Below are positions 45,831 to 56,461 of a stretch of 64,000 nucleotides of DNA, in pieces. The stretch is taken from contig CM077676.1 of assembly GCA_039707655.1 (NCBI GenBank), forward strand, positions 429,017,379 through 429,081,378, in the 5' to 3' direction. The notes below the pieces were generated by a model. It ran no database searches and was not told the origin of the DNA. It saw nothing but the letters and a program-made list of their open reading frames with translations. Each line of letters starts with the position of its first letter. Position 1 is the stretch's first letter. The DNA comes from Elymus sibiricus (taxonomy: Eukaryota; Streptophyta; Magnoliopsida; Poales; Poaceae). The position numbers were made by a program, and so were the translations under genes.

Positions 45831-46254
45831 CTTGGGCTGCTGACTTGCTTTGTCATGGAAGCTGAATCAATCAATCAAATTGTAGATGATCTGATTGTGT
45901 TCTTCAGTTCGTTTCTTCAATTTTTTTGTCGGTGCATTTTTTCTTCTTCTTGCAGTGAGGTGAACTTATGCTGGTTGATGAAGTGTTTGTTGTTGCTGTT
46001 TTATCTTTGAAAACTTCCCTGCATCATGTAACAGAAGTAGCAAGTGTATTACAGTCTAGATGCTTAGTTGGGGAACAGGATTTCGACGATTCTGCCTCAC
46101 TCTTAATCGTTTTCATGGTCCTTCACTTTGGGTTATTTGTTTCAGAAGTAATTTTGTGTGGAAATTGAACTATTTAATGCAAATTTCTTGTGTTGAATAT
46201 GCAACAGTAGGCTTCTTTAACATGGAAGTGCGTTTGTTTAGTTTTGTGTAGAAG

Positions 46255-46657
46255 TTAAAAGTCTTATGTAGTTTCTTCTCTCTTATAGGACATACAAAAG
46301 CAGTCAGGAACGATGCATCTTTTGACTCCTTTATTTAAACGCATCGATCACGTAACTCAGAAATCACACACATAAATATACAAGTAAGATACATTTTTTT
46401 TTTTTGATAATATATACAAGTAGGATACATCACTCGTTGTCGAGTGCACTTGTCTTTCTAGAATACGCAAAAGCTTGCGCTGCCACAAAATGGCAAACTA
46501 CAAAGAGCACTGACCTCGGAAAAGTCACACTACATTAACACAAAGTATCTCTGCAACAACGGTGTGAATCAGAAGGGGACACACTGCATGATGGTAGGAG
46601 CAAAGCCATGGATACGCCAGCCACCCCAAATCAACAAGTTCCCTCGCCATGGCTTGG
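46255..46657. other. Intergenic DNA with a minute retro-insertion
   Basis: No gene recognised. The 18-bp direct repeat TATACAAGTA(A/G)GATACAT (46377-46394 and 46413-46430) flanks only T-rich sequence plus GATAATA. It ends at the TTA flanking the Harbinger element. Confidence 0.5.
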
Positions 46658-46660
46658 TTA

Positions 46661-48820
46661 GGGCAACTCCGACACCGTGCCTCAGCTTGTAAACGTTCGG
46701 ACAGCGCATCCAACGCTGTGCATCGAGCGTTTGCGGACCAGACCGGACATCCTAATTCATGTAATCCGGAAGCAAAGCTAAGGGAGGTTTGCGGGAGTCT
46801 GGACAATTGCCACGTAGGCGTTTGACATCTCGGACCCAGTCAAAACCGAGGCGGAGCCTGCACATTTGGACATTTCCACCACTTTTCCGCGTGAAAGCCC
46901 GCCCTTTCCCATCCTCTCCGTCCCCTAGTTCCCGCCCAATTCACCGTCCACCGCCGCGATGGAGCCAATCGAGACGGTCGCCATCACGCCGGAGCAGGAG
47001 GACCTGTTGGTGGTAGCCGCCCGCAAGGTCAACACGGCGACACACAACGCCCGTCACCACAAATAGAAGAAAAGGGAGGGCGCTTTGGCGGTGGCCGGTC
47101 ACCTAGTACCTCCTCCGCCAAAGCGTGTGAACTGGCGCGTGCCAGTCGTGCAATCCCCGCCGCCTTGGCCGACAACAGTATCCGCCATACTACTACGCCA
47201 CCCCGCAGCTCTATCTGCAGCAGCAGTCTGCGTACACCGTCACCGACAGCCATCGAGTGTCGTTCAACGTCGACCTCAATGGGGACTACACCTTCACGAA
47301 GCCTCAGTCGTAGTCCCAATCCCCGACACTTGTCCGTTCGTGGATGTCGGCTCCCTTGCCGTTCGGTGCCCGGTCTCTGTTTACCGGAATGTCTCAACTG
47401 GGCGCGATATTGGATGACTAGGAGGCATTGATGAACATGGTCCACGACATCTGCGGCAACGAAGACGGGCAAGTGGTGGACTCCCAGCCGGAGCCGGAGA
47501 CCCATAAGATGCACACCCGGATGCTGGACACCCAGCAGACACACCCAACAGCTGGACGGTGATCCGAGTGACATCTGGGCGACAAGTGCGGACCCAAATA
47601 AGAGAGGAGAAAATTTCAACTTGAAGAAGGATGAATTGTTGGTTGATGCGTGGTTGGCCACAAGCATTGATCCGATTCATGGCACGGAGCAAAGGGGTTG
47701 AACCTTTTGCACAAGTGTGCTTCCTTGGTTCCATGAGCAAAAGCACAATGATCCCTATCGCAAGGCACTAATCGATGGTACCCCATTGAAGAGGTCACGA
47801 GCAAGTATTGCGGCTTTTACAAACAATTGCAAATCCAGTGGCCAAGTGGCGCGGCATTCCAAGAGCTCACAATTTTATCTGTTGCTCTATGTGTGGTGGT
47901 CATTTGGCCGGATACGCTCTATGTGCTGGTCATTTGGCCGGATATGCAACTTGTTGATCATGTCTTTTCTCTCTAGGCCATCCGTGTGTGCACATTGTTC
48001 TTTACTACAGATAAGAAGCACTTCCTCTTCATGCATTGTTGGTGGAAGTTGAATGCGCACCCCAAGTGGCTCAATGTCGTTGCCAATTCCGGCAAGATCG
48101 TCTCTATGGCCAATGTAGATGAAGATGGTGATCCAGCAAAAGGAGGACTTGCTACGACCAAAAGAATGGTTAGGAATCGGGGAAGGAAGTGTGAGGAGGA
48201 GAGAGAAGGGGTGGCGACCAAGATGACGAAGAGTTTCGAGGAAATCATGGCGAAGGAGGAGGTATGCATCAAGCGCAATGACACGAAAGAGAACAAGAAG
48301 AGTGAGATGTATGACAAGTTCATGGAGGCACAAGCCAAGAAGATCAAGCTTCAAGAGAAGAATGTTGATGCTAAGATGACCATGAAGATGTCAGATTTGG
48401 ATCCTGATGCAACAAAGATTGTGCAAGCGTATTGTGCTAGCATGTTGAAGCGCTACACGGACGCTTTGGAGGAGCCGACCATACAGTGAATAATTTGGCA
48501 CAGACAACCGACTAGGAGGCAAAAATTGACATCTTTTGCACAGACAACTAGACTGACATCTTTTAGGATCGGTCGGATGTAAAAACTTGTTGAACATCCG
48601 ACGCTTTTTGGTTGTGACTGCATATGTTTTCATCTAGTTATGCATATGCTAAATTGCTATTGATCTACCTATGCATGCCAAATGGAGGAGGCCGGACCCG
48701 GGGCAGACATTTGGTGCACCGGGTTGGTGACCGGCTCCACTACCGTTGTCCTCAGACACTTCCCAACGTGTTCGCGGACGTTTGGTGTGCCCGATATGAT
48801 GTATGGCGTTGGAAATGCCC
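46661..48820 (+). mobile_element. PIF/Harbinger element, non-autonomous, 2.16 kb
   Basis: Left end GGGCAACTCCGACACCG, inverse of the right end GGGCATTTCCAACGCC, both flanked by TTA (46658-46660 and 48821-48823). It carries a decayed ORF1-type gene but no DDE transposase (ORF2), so it would depend on a partner element in trans. Confidence 0.8.
46959..48489 (+). pseudogene. Harbinger ORF1-like (Myb/SANT plus NAM-associated region), decayed
   Basis: A start-like MEPIETVAITPEQEDLL, then LKKDELLVDAWLATSIDPIHGTEQ (SANT/Myb-like block) and SVLPWFHEQKHNDPYRKAL. The C-terminal block is MHCWWKLNAHPKWLNVV...SFEEIMAKEEVCIKRND, a Lys/Glu-rich helical region that annotation pipelines often label NAM-associated. 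In active PIF/Harbinger elements ORF1 binds DNA and helps import the transposase. Stops and shifts lie near 47064, 47700 and 47880-47990. A 31-bp tandem duplication (GGTCATTTGGCCGGATA) occurs at about 47899-47946. Confidence 0.7.
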
Positions 48821-48823
48821 TTA

Positions 48824-49136
48824 GGCACGCTTGGAGTGGAATGGATGAAATGATTATGCCTCTCCTAGCACAAGTATCATGATTATATCATGTAGTGCCA
48901 CCTAAGTAAGAGATGGTGTGTTGCATTGCAATCAAGGATGAGAGAGAATATTCTAGCATCATGAGAAAGCATGAAAGATGATCCCATGAAACCGAAAGAT
49001 ACATCAACACCATTCTGAGACATTATTTCTCTGTCCCAATGTTCCGCATCTTGACATTCCTCCGTGGTTTTGGTTGAGTTGAAGATCAACATGTCGTATA
49101 TGATTTGCCTAAATGCTACCAAGTCACCTCTTAGTC
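48824..49136. other. Intergenic, nothing recognised
   Basis: AT-moderate DNA between the Harbinger element and the first upstream repeat of the DUF569 gene. The minus-strand open frame here has no recognisable domain. Confidence 0.5.
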
Positions 49137-50425
49137 GCTGAGGCGTCGAGAAAGATGACAAAATCACCAGAATAGATCACAAGCTACCAAACTGGATCTT
49201 TGCCGCTGGTGCCACTGAGGAAGTGATGATCGATGAAACATGAGAACTAAACATCATGGCAATCTCGACACAACCAATGACATTATCACCCCTAAGAAAA
49301 ATAACAGATGACCGGGACACAAGTCCTTAAACCATCGTACCAAAACATGAATGGCTCCCGGGTTTCAATAAGGGATAACCACACACCACACAATTACTAC
49401 AACAACATAATTCCACATCGCAAGCAAGGCAGGGGAGGAGACAAAGGAGGATACCAAGCAGCGCAACGCAACGCGGTAAGCAGGTCAACACTTGAGAGTA
49501 TGAGCTGGGCCGAGAAAATAGCTGACAAACCCACCTTGTGGCTTAAGCCCGGGATGGCGGTGGTCTGAGGTACATTGAAATACCTCACCTTGGCGGTTGG
49601 TGCTCAATGTAACTGCCTCAACCAACAACTTTCGCCTCTCCTCGCCGGCCGGAGCCCCAACGAACCAAGAACCTCTCCCTCACACTCTCTCCACCGCGCA
49701 ACACCCACCTCCAAGCGGCACAGGGCCGACAATCCCACCTTGTTCCCAAAGTACGGGACTACCACGGTGTTAGGCACCTTGAAATACCCTGCCTTGGCGC
49801 TCAAACCACTTCTGGCCATCGAGGAAGTCGGGAAGATGACCAAAAGCACAAAACCAACGAAACATGATGGCAATCTCAACACTACCAATGACGTTATCAA
49901 CCATCCCTCAGACAGCCCATCGTACAAAAACACGAATGACTCCTTGGTGTCACATAGGCTTCCGAGTGTCAACAGGGGTAACTCCACATCACACAATTTT
50001 ACAGACATAAATCCACATCGAAGCAGGACACGGGAGATAAGAGGACATAAAAAAAAAAGAGACCAGCCAGGACTAGCCTTTGGCGGCATATTTTTATAGA
50101 AGAAATATCTCTAAGCACCCGCGGCTGAGTTCGGACTCGGACCGGGGTGGGCTGCATGCACTCCCGCTGAGCTAGCCAACAAATCGACGCTCTGTTCTCG
50201 AGATAAGAGGACATCAAGAAGCACAACACAACGCAATGCGGCGAGCCGGCACAAGATACCGAAAAAAAAATGCAGGGCACAAGAACAACACGAGTATGGA
50301 TTCGAAAAAAAAAGGAGTATGGGCTGGGCGGAGCAAAAGGCCGGCAAGCCCACCTTGTGCCCAAAGCCCGGGACGGCCATGGTGCGAGGCACCTTGAAAT
50401 ACCTCGCCTTGGCGCCCAACGTAAC
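49137..50425. repeat. Diverged tandem repeats upstream of the DUF569 gene
   Basis: The gene's 5' flank (about 50315-50550) recurs, diverged, at about 49495-49720, and a core piece a third time at 49736-49805. The further upstream stretch (CATGATGGCAATCTC...CCAATGACATTATCA, then ACACAATT...CCACATCG) is also doubled (about 49137-49470 and 49817-50048). This looks like two tandem duplications of the promoter and 5' UTR, with coding sequence retained only at the last copy. Confidence 0.7.
50049..50199 (-). mobile_element. tRNA-derived SINE, 151 bp
   Basis: On the minus strand it contains an A-box TAGCTCAGCGG and a B-box GGTCCGAGTCC (consensus GGTTCGANTCC, one mismatch), about 25 bases apart, and ends in ten T (A-run 50049-50058 on the plus strand). 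The 15-bp duplication GAGATAAGAGGACAT (50034-50048 and 50200-50214) flanks it exactly. A poly-T 3' end is known from grass SINEs such as p-SINE1. It sits in the duplicated promoter region, about 350 bp upstream of the DUF569 ATG. Confidence 0.85.
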
Positions 50426-50550
50426 CGCCTCGACCAACGGCTTTCTCTCGCCTCTCCTTGCCGGCCGGAGCCCCAACGAACCAAGAACCCCTCCCACGCG
50501 CTCCTCCACCGCGCAGCGCCCACCTCCAAGCGTCACAGCGCCGGCGATCA

Positions 50551-52168
50551 ATGGACCAGTTCTACGACGGGCAGCACGTGCGGCTGCGGAACCGCAGGCG
50601 CGGCCGGTACATCCTCGCCGCCGCCGACGGGGTGAGCGTCACCCTCAGCCAGCACCGCGCGTCGCTGAACGTCGCGTGGACGGTGCACTTCTACCACAGC
50701 GCCAACGGCGACGGCCCGTACCTGCTCCTCCACAGCGCCGCCTACGGCCGCTACCTCGCCGCCACGGACATGCCGCTGCGCGGGTGCGGCCACTTCCGCG
50801 TCGAGCAGCGCAGATACGACCAGCCGGAGGTGAGGTCCATCATGTGGCAGGCCATCGGGGGCGGGGACTTCCCGAACGACGTCATGCTCCCCAACGTCGG
50901 CGGCCTCCACCTCCGCGTCCGCGTCCGCGGCATCCCCACCATGTTCTACTGGACCGTGGAGCCCATCCCGGCCAGTGAGGCCGCGCCTCGCCTTCCACCA
51001 CCGCTTGCGGTGAGACCCGGCCGCTTCTTGATAGCTCTCGAATTGCTTCTTGCCGTTCTTGCCATTGTTTGCCAACTCTGTTTCTCGAATTGATAGCATC
51101 CGTGTTTTCGACCAGAAAGAAAATTCAGAGTCGAAATTCAGATTGCTTCTTTGATTTGATCTCCTTCTCAACATAACAATTCATGGTTCTTCGGTAGTTC
51201 GGGCAGGAGGAGCCGAGGGCGGAGCGGCGGATCCGGGTCGTGCAAGCGACCGCCGAGGGGCTCTACGCCGACGAACGCTGGTCCCAGTTCCAGTTCTACG
51301 GGAGGTGCGTGAACCACCTGAGGAGCGCTCTGGCCAGGCACCTCAACCTGCCGCTGAGCCCCGCCTTCGTCATGTGCATCCGAGCAGGCCGCCACGGGAG
51401 GCTCACCCCACTCGTCGTCCACCTGCCCCACGGCGGCTCCGGCGAGACCCTTGAGGTCGTCGTCATGCTGTCCGGGACCCCTGGTGAGAGCCTCTCTCCC
51501 ATGTCTTACTGAATTTGGTATGCGCAATGTGCAGATCTTGGTGTGGATACTGTATTAGTTGGTTACTGGGGGAACAAATTTCATGAGTAATTTGGGGTCT
51601 TAATTTAGTGGAGTGCTTGGAAAAATGATGTTATGATAGGTTTGTTAGGACTTGGGATTTTTCTGAAACTTGCTATAGTCTTGTAGAAAAGTAAAAGTAG
51701 TTAAACTCTGAATATTGGGTGCCAATGCCATGTGGATTTATCAGTCTGTGTACAAATGGTAAAAGACGGTCTGAACTCTGAAGCTAGTAGAACTAGAAAC
51801 TACTGTTCCCCCATTTCTTTTTCTTGATCCAGATAATTCAGTTCGTCCATTTCATAACACTTTGCCGCCAGTAGAAATTGTGGAACCTAAAAAGCCAAAC
51901 CAAGTTCAGTCATCTCATTTCATCTTTGCAGATAATAATATACTAAGTTTCTTCTAGCCAATGAACAAAATTCAGGCTGTATCCTACAATGGACAGTGCA
52001 TACTGCATAAAAGCTTAGTTCCTTGCACATTTATATTGTTTTGGGTTTTGCCTTCTTGATGCCGTCATTATACTGTTATTGATCATTGGTCTGCCGCTTA
52101 ACTTCCACATTATTTCTGCTGATTCAGCCTATGATGCGCTGCGGCACCCGGATGTCGATGCAGAGTAG
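50551..52168 (+). CDS. DUF569 (fascin-like beta-trefoil) protein
   Basis: Three exons, 50551-51009, 51198-51483 and 52128-52168, GT-AG introns, 786 nt, 261 residues. The N-terminal half is a DUF569 domain (MDQFYDGQHVRLRNRRRGRY, VTLSQHRASLNVAWTVHFYH, LLLHSAAYGRYLAAT, IMWQAIGGGDF, MFYWTVEPIPAS), related to fascin-like actin-crosslinking folds. The C-terminal half has the usual partner region (QFQFYGRCVNHLRSALAR, MCIRAGRHGRLTPLVVHLP) and ends in the short last exon AYDALRHPDVDAE. Biochemical role unknown; actin binding is only suggested by the fold. The start is the first ATG in a strong context (ATCAATGG). Intact. Its 3' end is tandemly duplicated downstream. Confidence 0.9.
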
Positions 52169-52677
52169 AGAAAGATCAGAGCTGGAGTCCTGAGTCCTGA
52201 CACAAGTTTCGCCGCCTCGGATACGATGACTGCGAACTGGACGCCTACTTTTGCCTATAGAGTATAGATATAATAGATATATATTGAGAAAACTCAGCAG
52301 CTCTCGCGTTTCTTCTACTAGCTGAACTTGGTCCGTTCTCCTTAGAGGACAGGGAGAGGGGGAAGCCCTGTCTGTTTTGGCCTTGCTGTTCTATGATTAA
52401 GAACTGCCGAAGGCATTGTTGCGTCCCATGGCTGAACAATGTTTGTTGTGATGCTGGTTGTAGTAGTTGCTGCATTGTCGCTCTTCTGACATTCATCTCT
52501 GTGATGTGATTGCCTCCGTTTCTTTTCACTGTAGGAGCTCCTGTAATGAGTTGATGATCCTGCAAAAAAGAAAAAAAAAATCATCGTTATGCTTTCGGGG
52601 ACCCCTGGTGAGAGCCTCTCTCCATGTCTTGCTGAATTTGTTATGCACAATGTGCAGATCTTGGTGTGGATACTACT

Positions 52678-52720
52678 CCTAGTGTCAAAAAACGTCTTAC
52701 ATTACGGGACGGAGTAGTAC
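52678..52720. mobile_element. Stowaway-like MITE remnant
   Basis: TCCTAGTGTCAAAAAACGTC and TTACGGGACGGAGTA resemble one end of a Triticeae Stowaway MITE. It is present in duplication copy 2 and absent at the matching place in copy 1. Confidence 0.45.
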
Positions 52721-53024
52721 TATTCTTGCTGCATGGTCATGATATTTTTGGTTTTATTTTGGTCGTCTTGAAGACTACTGCATTAGTTGGTTACTGGGGG
52801 AACAAATTTCATGAGTAATTTGGGGTCTTACTTTAGTGGAGTGCTTGGAAAAATGATGTTATAATAGGTTTGTTAGGACTTAGGATTTGTCTGAAACTTG
52901 CTATAGTCTTGTAGAAAAGTAAAAGTAGTTGAACTCTGAATATTGGGTGCCAATGCCATGTGGATTCATCAGTCTGTGTACAAATGGTAAAAGACGGTCT
53001 GAACTCTAAAGCTAGTAGAAACTA

Positions 53025-53080
53025 CTCTCTCTGTACCGAAATATATGTCGCCAGCGACATATATTTCGGTACAGAGGGAG
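53025..53080. mobile_element. Short Stowaway-type MITE, 56 bp
   Basis: CTCTCTCTGTACCGAAATAT pairs with its inverse ATATTTCGGTACAGAGGGAG to give an almost perfect hairpin with no internal spacer, flanked by TA. Only in copy 2 of the duplication, so it arrived afterwards. Confidence 0.75.
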
Positions 53081-53408
53081 TAGAAACTACTGTTCCCCCA
53101 TTTCTTTTTCTTGATCAAGATAATTCAATTCGTCCATTTCTTAACACTTTGCCGCCAGTAGAAATTATGGAACCTAAAAAGCCAAACCAAGTTCAGTCAT
53201 CTCATTTCGTCTTTGCAGATAATACACTAAGTTTCTTCTAGCCAATGAACAAAATTCAGGCTGTATCCTACAATGGACAGTGCATAAAAGCTTAGTTCCT
53301 TGCACATTTATATTGTTTTCGATTTTGCCATGTTGATGCCGTCATTATACTGTTATTGATCATTGGTCTGCCGCTTAACTTCCACATTAAGTATTTCTGC
53401 TGATTCAG

Positions 53409-53449
53409 CCTATGATGCGCTGCGGCACCCGTATGTCGCCGCAGAGTAG
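53409..53449 (+). pseudogene. Duplicated terminal exon of the DUF569 gene
   Basis: Same length (41 nt) and CAG acceptor as exon 3 at 52128-52168, encoding AYDALRHPYVAAE then TAG. It could serve as an alternative last exon, or be unused. Confidence 0.6.
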
Positions 53450-53698
53450 AGAAAGATCAGAGCTGGGGTCCTGACACATGTTTCGCCGCCTCGGTTACGA
53501 TGACTGCAGAACTGGAAGCCCTGTCTGTTTCGGCCTCGCTGTTCTTTGATTCAGAACATTGTTGCGCCCCATGGCTGAACAATGTTTGTTGTGATGCTGG
53601 TTGTAGTAGTTGCTGCATTGTCGCTCTTCTGACATTCATCTCTGTGATGTGATTGCTACGGTTTCTTTTCACTGTAGGGGTTCCTGTAATGAGTTGAT

Positions 53699-55283
53699 TT
53701 TTTTTTTGAAACGCGGTCCCTTAGGGCCCGATTCATTAAAAAAAGGTCGAAGAGAATTGCCCAGTTAATTAACGGAAAACCGGGCTAAAACCGTCACAAC
53801 ATGCCTGCCAAAACAGGGCACCCCTGGGTGACCTGGCAACCCACACAAGAACGCACACACGCTGTCAAGGAGAGAACGCCGTCGAGGTTGAATCCGGTGC
53901 CATCGTCATCACACCTCTACGAGGGCGACTCCGACTCCACGATCGACGACCACCGATGTAGCCCTCACCGCAAACAAGCGTCGAGGCCTGCGTCGGTCGA
54001 TGCCAAACAGTCAACCGCACACGTCGGCCACCAGGCAGCTTCGACTCTGTCGACGAGCATTGTAGGAGAAAAGCGCTGTGCCTGCGCCGAGCCAGCGCTG
54101 GAACCGACCACCTGTCTTGTGTCATCATCGCCGCAAGGGCCCCTCCTCAGCAGCTCCGACTCCAAAAAGACAAAGTGAGGCACGGCGACTCCTCAAACAC
54201 GCCGGATGAGACCGAATACCAACACACAGCAGCAACCCAACTTCGCTTGAAGCTGCCATCGTTGCCTCACAAGAAGCCGCGCAGAACATCCACATCACCA
54301 ACCGGGCACCTGCCGACCGCAATGCCGCGAGCGTCTAGCCCATGGAGCGCGCAAACGAGATCCAAAACTCTTCAAGACGACGCCCCAAAGAGGGAAGCGA
54401 CGATGCCGACGCCGTCGCCCGACCCAACCGGGCCTTAGGCTTTCACCCGAAGAGTTGAATCCGAGGGTGTGTAGGGGATGGACTCCACGACGGCGCCTCC
54501 AAGGAGGTAACACGACGTCCACGGACGCCGACGTCGCCGGCCGACCAAAGCCAGGCAAGCTTTCGCCCGGAGCACCGCCCAACACCACACCCCCACGCAC
54601 CGCACCTCCGCTAGCCCACCCACCTCCCGCAAAGCCACTGCGCCATGACCATGAAGAAGCCACCACAATCCTCGTCGCCGGCCAGAGACACCGACGAGCC
54701 GAATCCAGCTAGATCCGGCACCCCATCACCGCTGCACCGCCACAGAACCTGCCTGACCGGCAGCCTCCCGAGATGCCGCTGGCGGGGAGGCGCAGCCAGC
54801 GCGGAGCACACCACCAGAGCACCTGAAGGAGCCGCTGGGAGCGCCATGGAGCCGTCAGGTCGCCGGGAGCCACGCCACGGCCAGGTCCAGCAACCTGCAC
54901 ACTACCGGCCGGCACCATGGAGCAGGACGGAGAGGGCCGCCACCCCACACCGATGCGCCGGGCAGGAGCCGTCGGACCAAGGGCCCTGACCCTGCCGGCG
55001 AAGCCACCGCGGCCGCCACCCGCCGGAGGCCCTGCAGGGAGCCGAGCCGCCGCGCACACAACAGGATGGGGCGAGCCTCCCTCACCCAAGATCCGGACGC
55101 AGGAGAAGATCCCCGCCGCCGCCGTCCGCCGCCCGGGCTTAGCCCGGCGGCCTCCTCCAGCGACGGCGAGGGGGACGGGGGCGAAGGAGGGAGTGGCGGT
55201 GCTGCTCGTTCTGGTCTCCGCCCGTGTCGCCTGTGGAGGCGACGCGGGGGACGGGAGTGTGTGACTGGAATTACATGTGTATA
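53699..55283 (-). mobile_element. LINE-derived non-autonomous retroelement, 1.6 kb
   Basis: Exactly flanked by the 15-bp duplication CTGTAATGAGTTGAT (53684-53698 and 55284-55298). On the minus strand it starts in GC-rich sequence typical of a plant LINE 5' region. It ends TTAATGAATCGGGCCCTAAG and GACCGCGTTTC plus A-tail (T-run from 53699). There is no reverse transcriptase, endonuclease or gag-like domain; the long frames on both strands are GC-driven. It is best read as an internally deleted LINE mobilised in trans, or a large SINE-like derivative. Confidence 0.8.
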
Positions 55284-55298
55284 CTGTAATGAGTTGAT

Positions 55299-55641
55299 GA
55301 TCCTGCAAAAAAGAAAAAATTCGATCATGCATTTCGTGTAACTGAAAATGCTGTGATTTTTGCAATGAGTTGATGGCCCTGCATCCCTTTTAGAATACGC
55401 ATTTTGTGTATAACTGAAAAATGTACTAAAATTCCGATGGTGAGCAGTAATCGGATTTATAACGCATGAAAAAAATTCAGATTTTATCCAGGAGCTCTAC
55501 ATGAAAACTAGTTTCTGCACATCACAGTCTTTTCAGGTTGAGCCCCACTTCGGTACCCCCCTCTCCCTCCTAGTAAACGTACCTTTGACAAATAGTACCC
55601 ACTTTCGCATGTATGGTGTGTCGCTAGCCGGAACGTGGCGT
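55299..55641. other. Remainder of the duplicated 3' flank, then unrecognised DNA
   Basis: Continues the DUF569 3' flank (GATCCTGCAAAAAAGAAAAA). TGCAATGAGTTGATG near 55357 is a further partial copy. No gene. Confidence 0.5.
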
Positions 55642-55651
55642 CAAATAGACG

Positions 55652-56451
55652 CCAACTCCTATTTGGCGCCGGTTATAGGCTCCGTCCTGGGCTTGGCCCA
55701 TTAAAAAATTTCTTTCCCTTTTTTTAAGCTTCAAAAATTATTGCGCTAGTTGGGATTCAAACTCAAAACCAACAACTTTAGTTCCGACCGCAGTTACCAG
55801 CTGCGACAGATAACACGCTGTGTGTAATTCTACTCTTCATCTTCTTGTTGTGTACATTTCCGGTTCAAGTTCTCCAAGGTTTTTCTGGGCGATTTTTCTT
55901 TTGGTTTTTTCAAGCACGGTTTTCGCTTGGTTTTTCTCTTTATTTTTCCTTTTTCGTTTTATTTTTATTTTTATTTTTATTTTTTCATTTTTGTTTTTCA
56001 TGAACTTTCTTTTAAATTTATGAACTTTTAAAAATTTTTGAAACATTTTTTTTAAATCCGCAATTGTTTTCCAAATTTGTGAACATTTTTAAAACTCGTG
56101 AACTTTTTTAAAATTCATGAACTTTTTAAAATTTTAACTCATGAACAATTTTCAAATTCGTTGTTTTATTAAATCCATGAACCTTTTCCAAATTCATGAT
56201 CTTTAAAAAAATTAACTCGTAACTATTTTCAAAGTCGCAAACTTTTTCCAAATTCGTGAACTTTTGAAAAACTAACCCGTGAACACTTTTTAAATTCACG
56301 AACTGTTTTTAAACTTGTGAACTTTTTTTCAAATTTCATGAACTTTTCTCAAAGCTAGCTAGCGGGCGAAGCGAGCGAGCGTGCGAAGCTGGCGAGTAGG
56401 CGAGCGAGCGCAATTCCTAACCGGCGCTTAAAGCGCTGACTAGGAGCTCCC
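55652..56451. mobile_element. Mutator-like non-autonomous element, 0.8 kb
   Basis: Flanked by the 10-bp direct repeat CAAATAGACG (55642-55651 and 56452-56461). The ends are weakly inverted: CCAACTCCTATTTGGCGCC against GGAGCTCCTAGTCAGCGC. The interior has a long series of GAACTTTTTCAAATTCATG-like units (about 55995-56350) and GCGAGCGAGCG near 56360-56410, a pattern I associate with Triticeae Mutator-type elements. No transposase. The surrounding sequence to about 57060 has similar repeats, so it may be nested in another such element. Confidence 0.55.
55745..55830 (-). other. tRNA-like segment within the Mutator-like element
   Basis: On the minus strand TCGCAGCTGGTAACTGCGG resembles a D-arm/A-box and GAGTTTGAATCCCAAC a T-arm/B-box. 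No convincing acceptor stem closes it, so it is not a normal tRNA gene; a decayed tRNA-derived (SINE-like) piece is more likely. Confidence 0.4.
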
Positions 56452-56461
56452 CAAATAGACG

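Larger units (their letters stand above)
51457..53698 (+). repeat. Tandem duplication of the DUF569 gene 3' end
   Basis: Copy 1 is about 51457-52570, copy 2 about 52581-53698 (resuming at 55299 after a LINE insertion). Each includes the last bases of exon 2, the GTGAGAG donor, the last intron, exon 3 and the 3' UTR with CTGTAATGAGTTGAT. Copy 2 has gained two MITE sequences (52678-52720 and 53025-53080) and lost about 90 bp of the UTR. Confidence 0.9.

Noticed and set aside
46959..48489. Host NAC or Myb gene
   Set aside because: The frame is broken, and the TTA-flanked inverted ends and NAM-associated block identify it as Harbinger ORF1.
53801..55365. Multiple open frames of 70-220 residues as genes
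   Set aside because: They fall within the LINE-derived insertion, overlap on both strands and show only GC-driven composition.
55745..55830. Functional tRNA gene
   Set aside because: No acceptor-stem pairing could be found and the D-arm/T-arm matches are imperfect.
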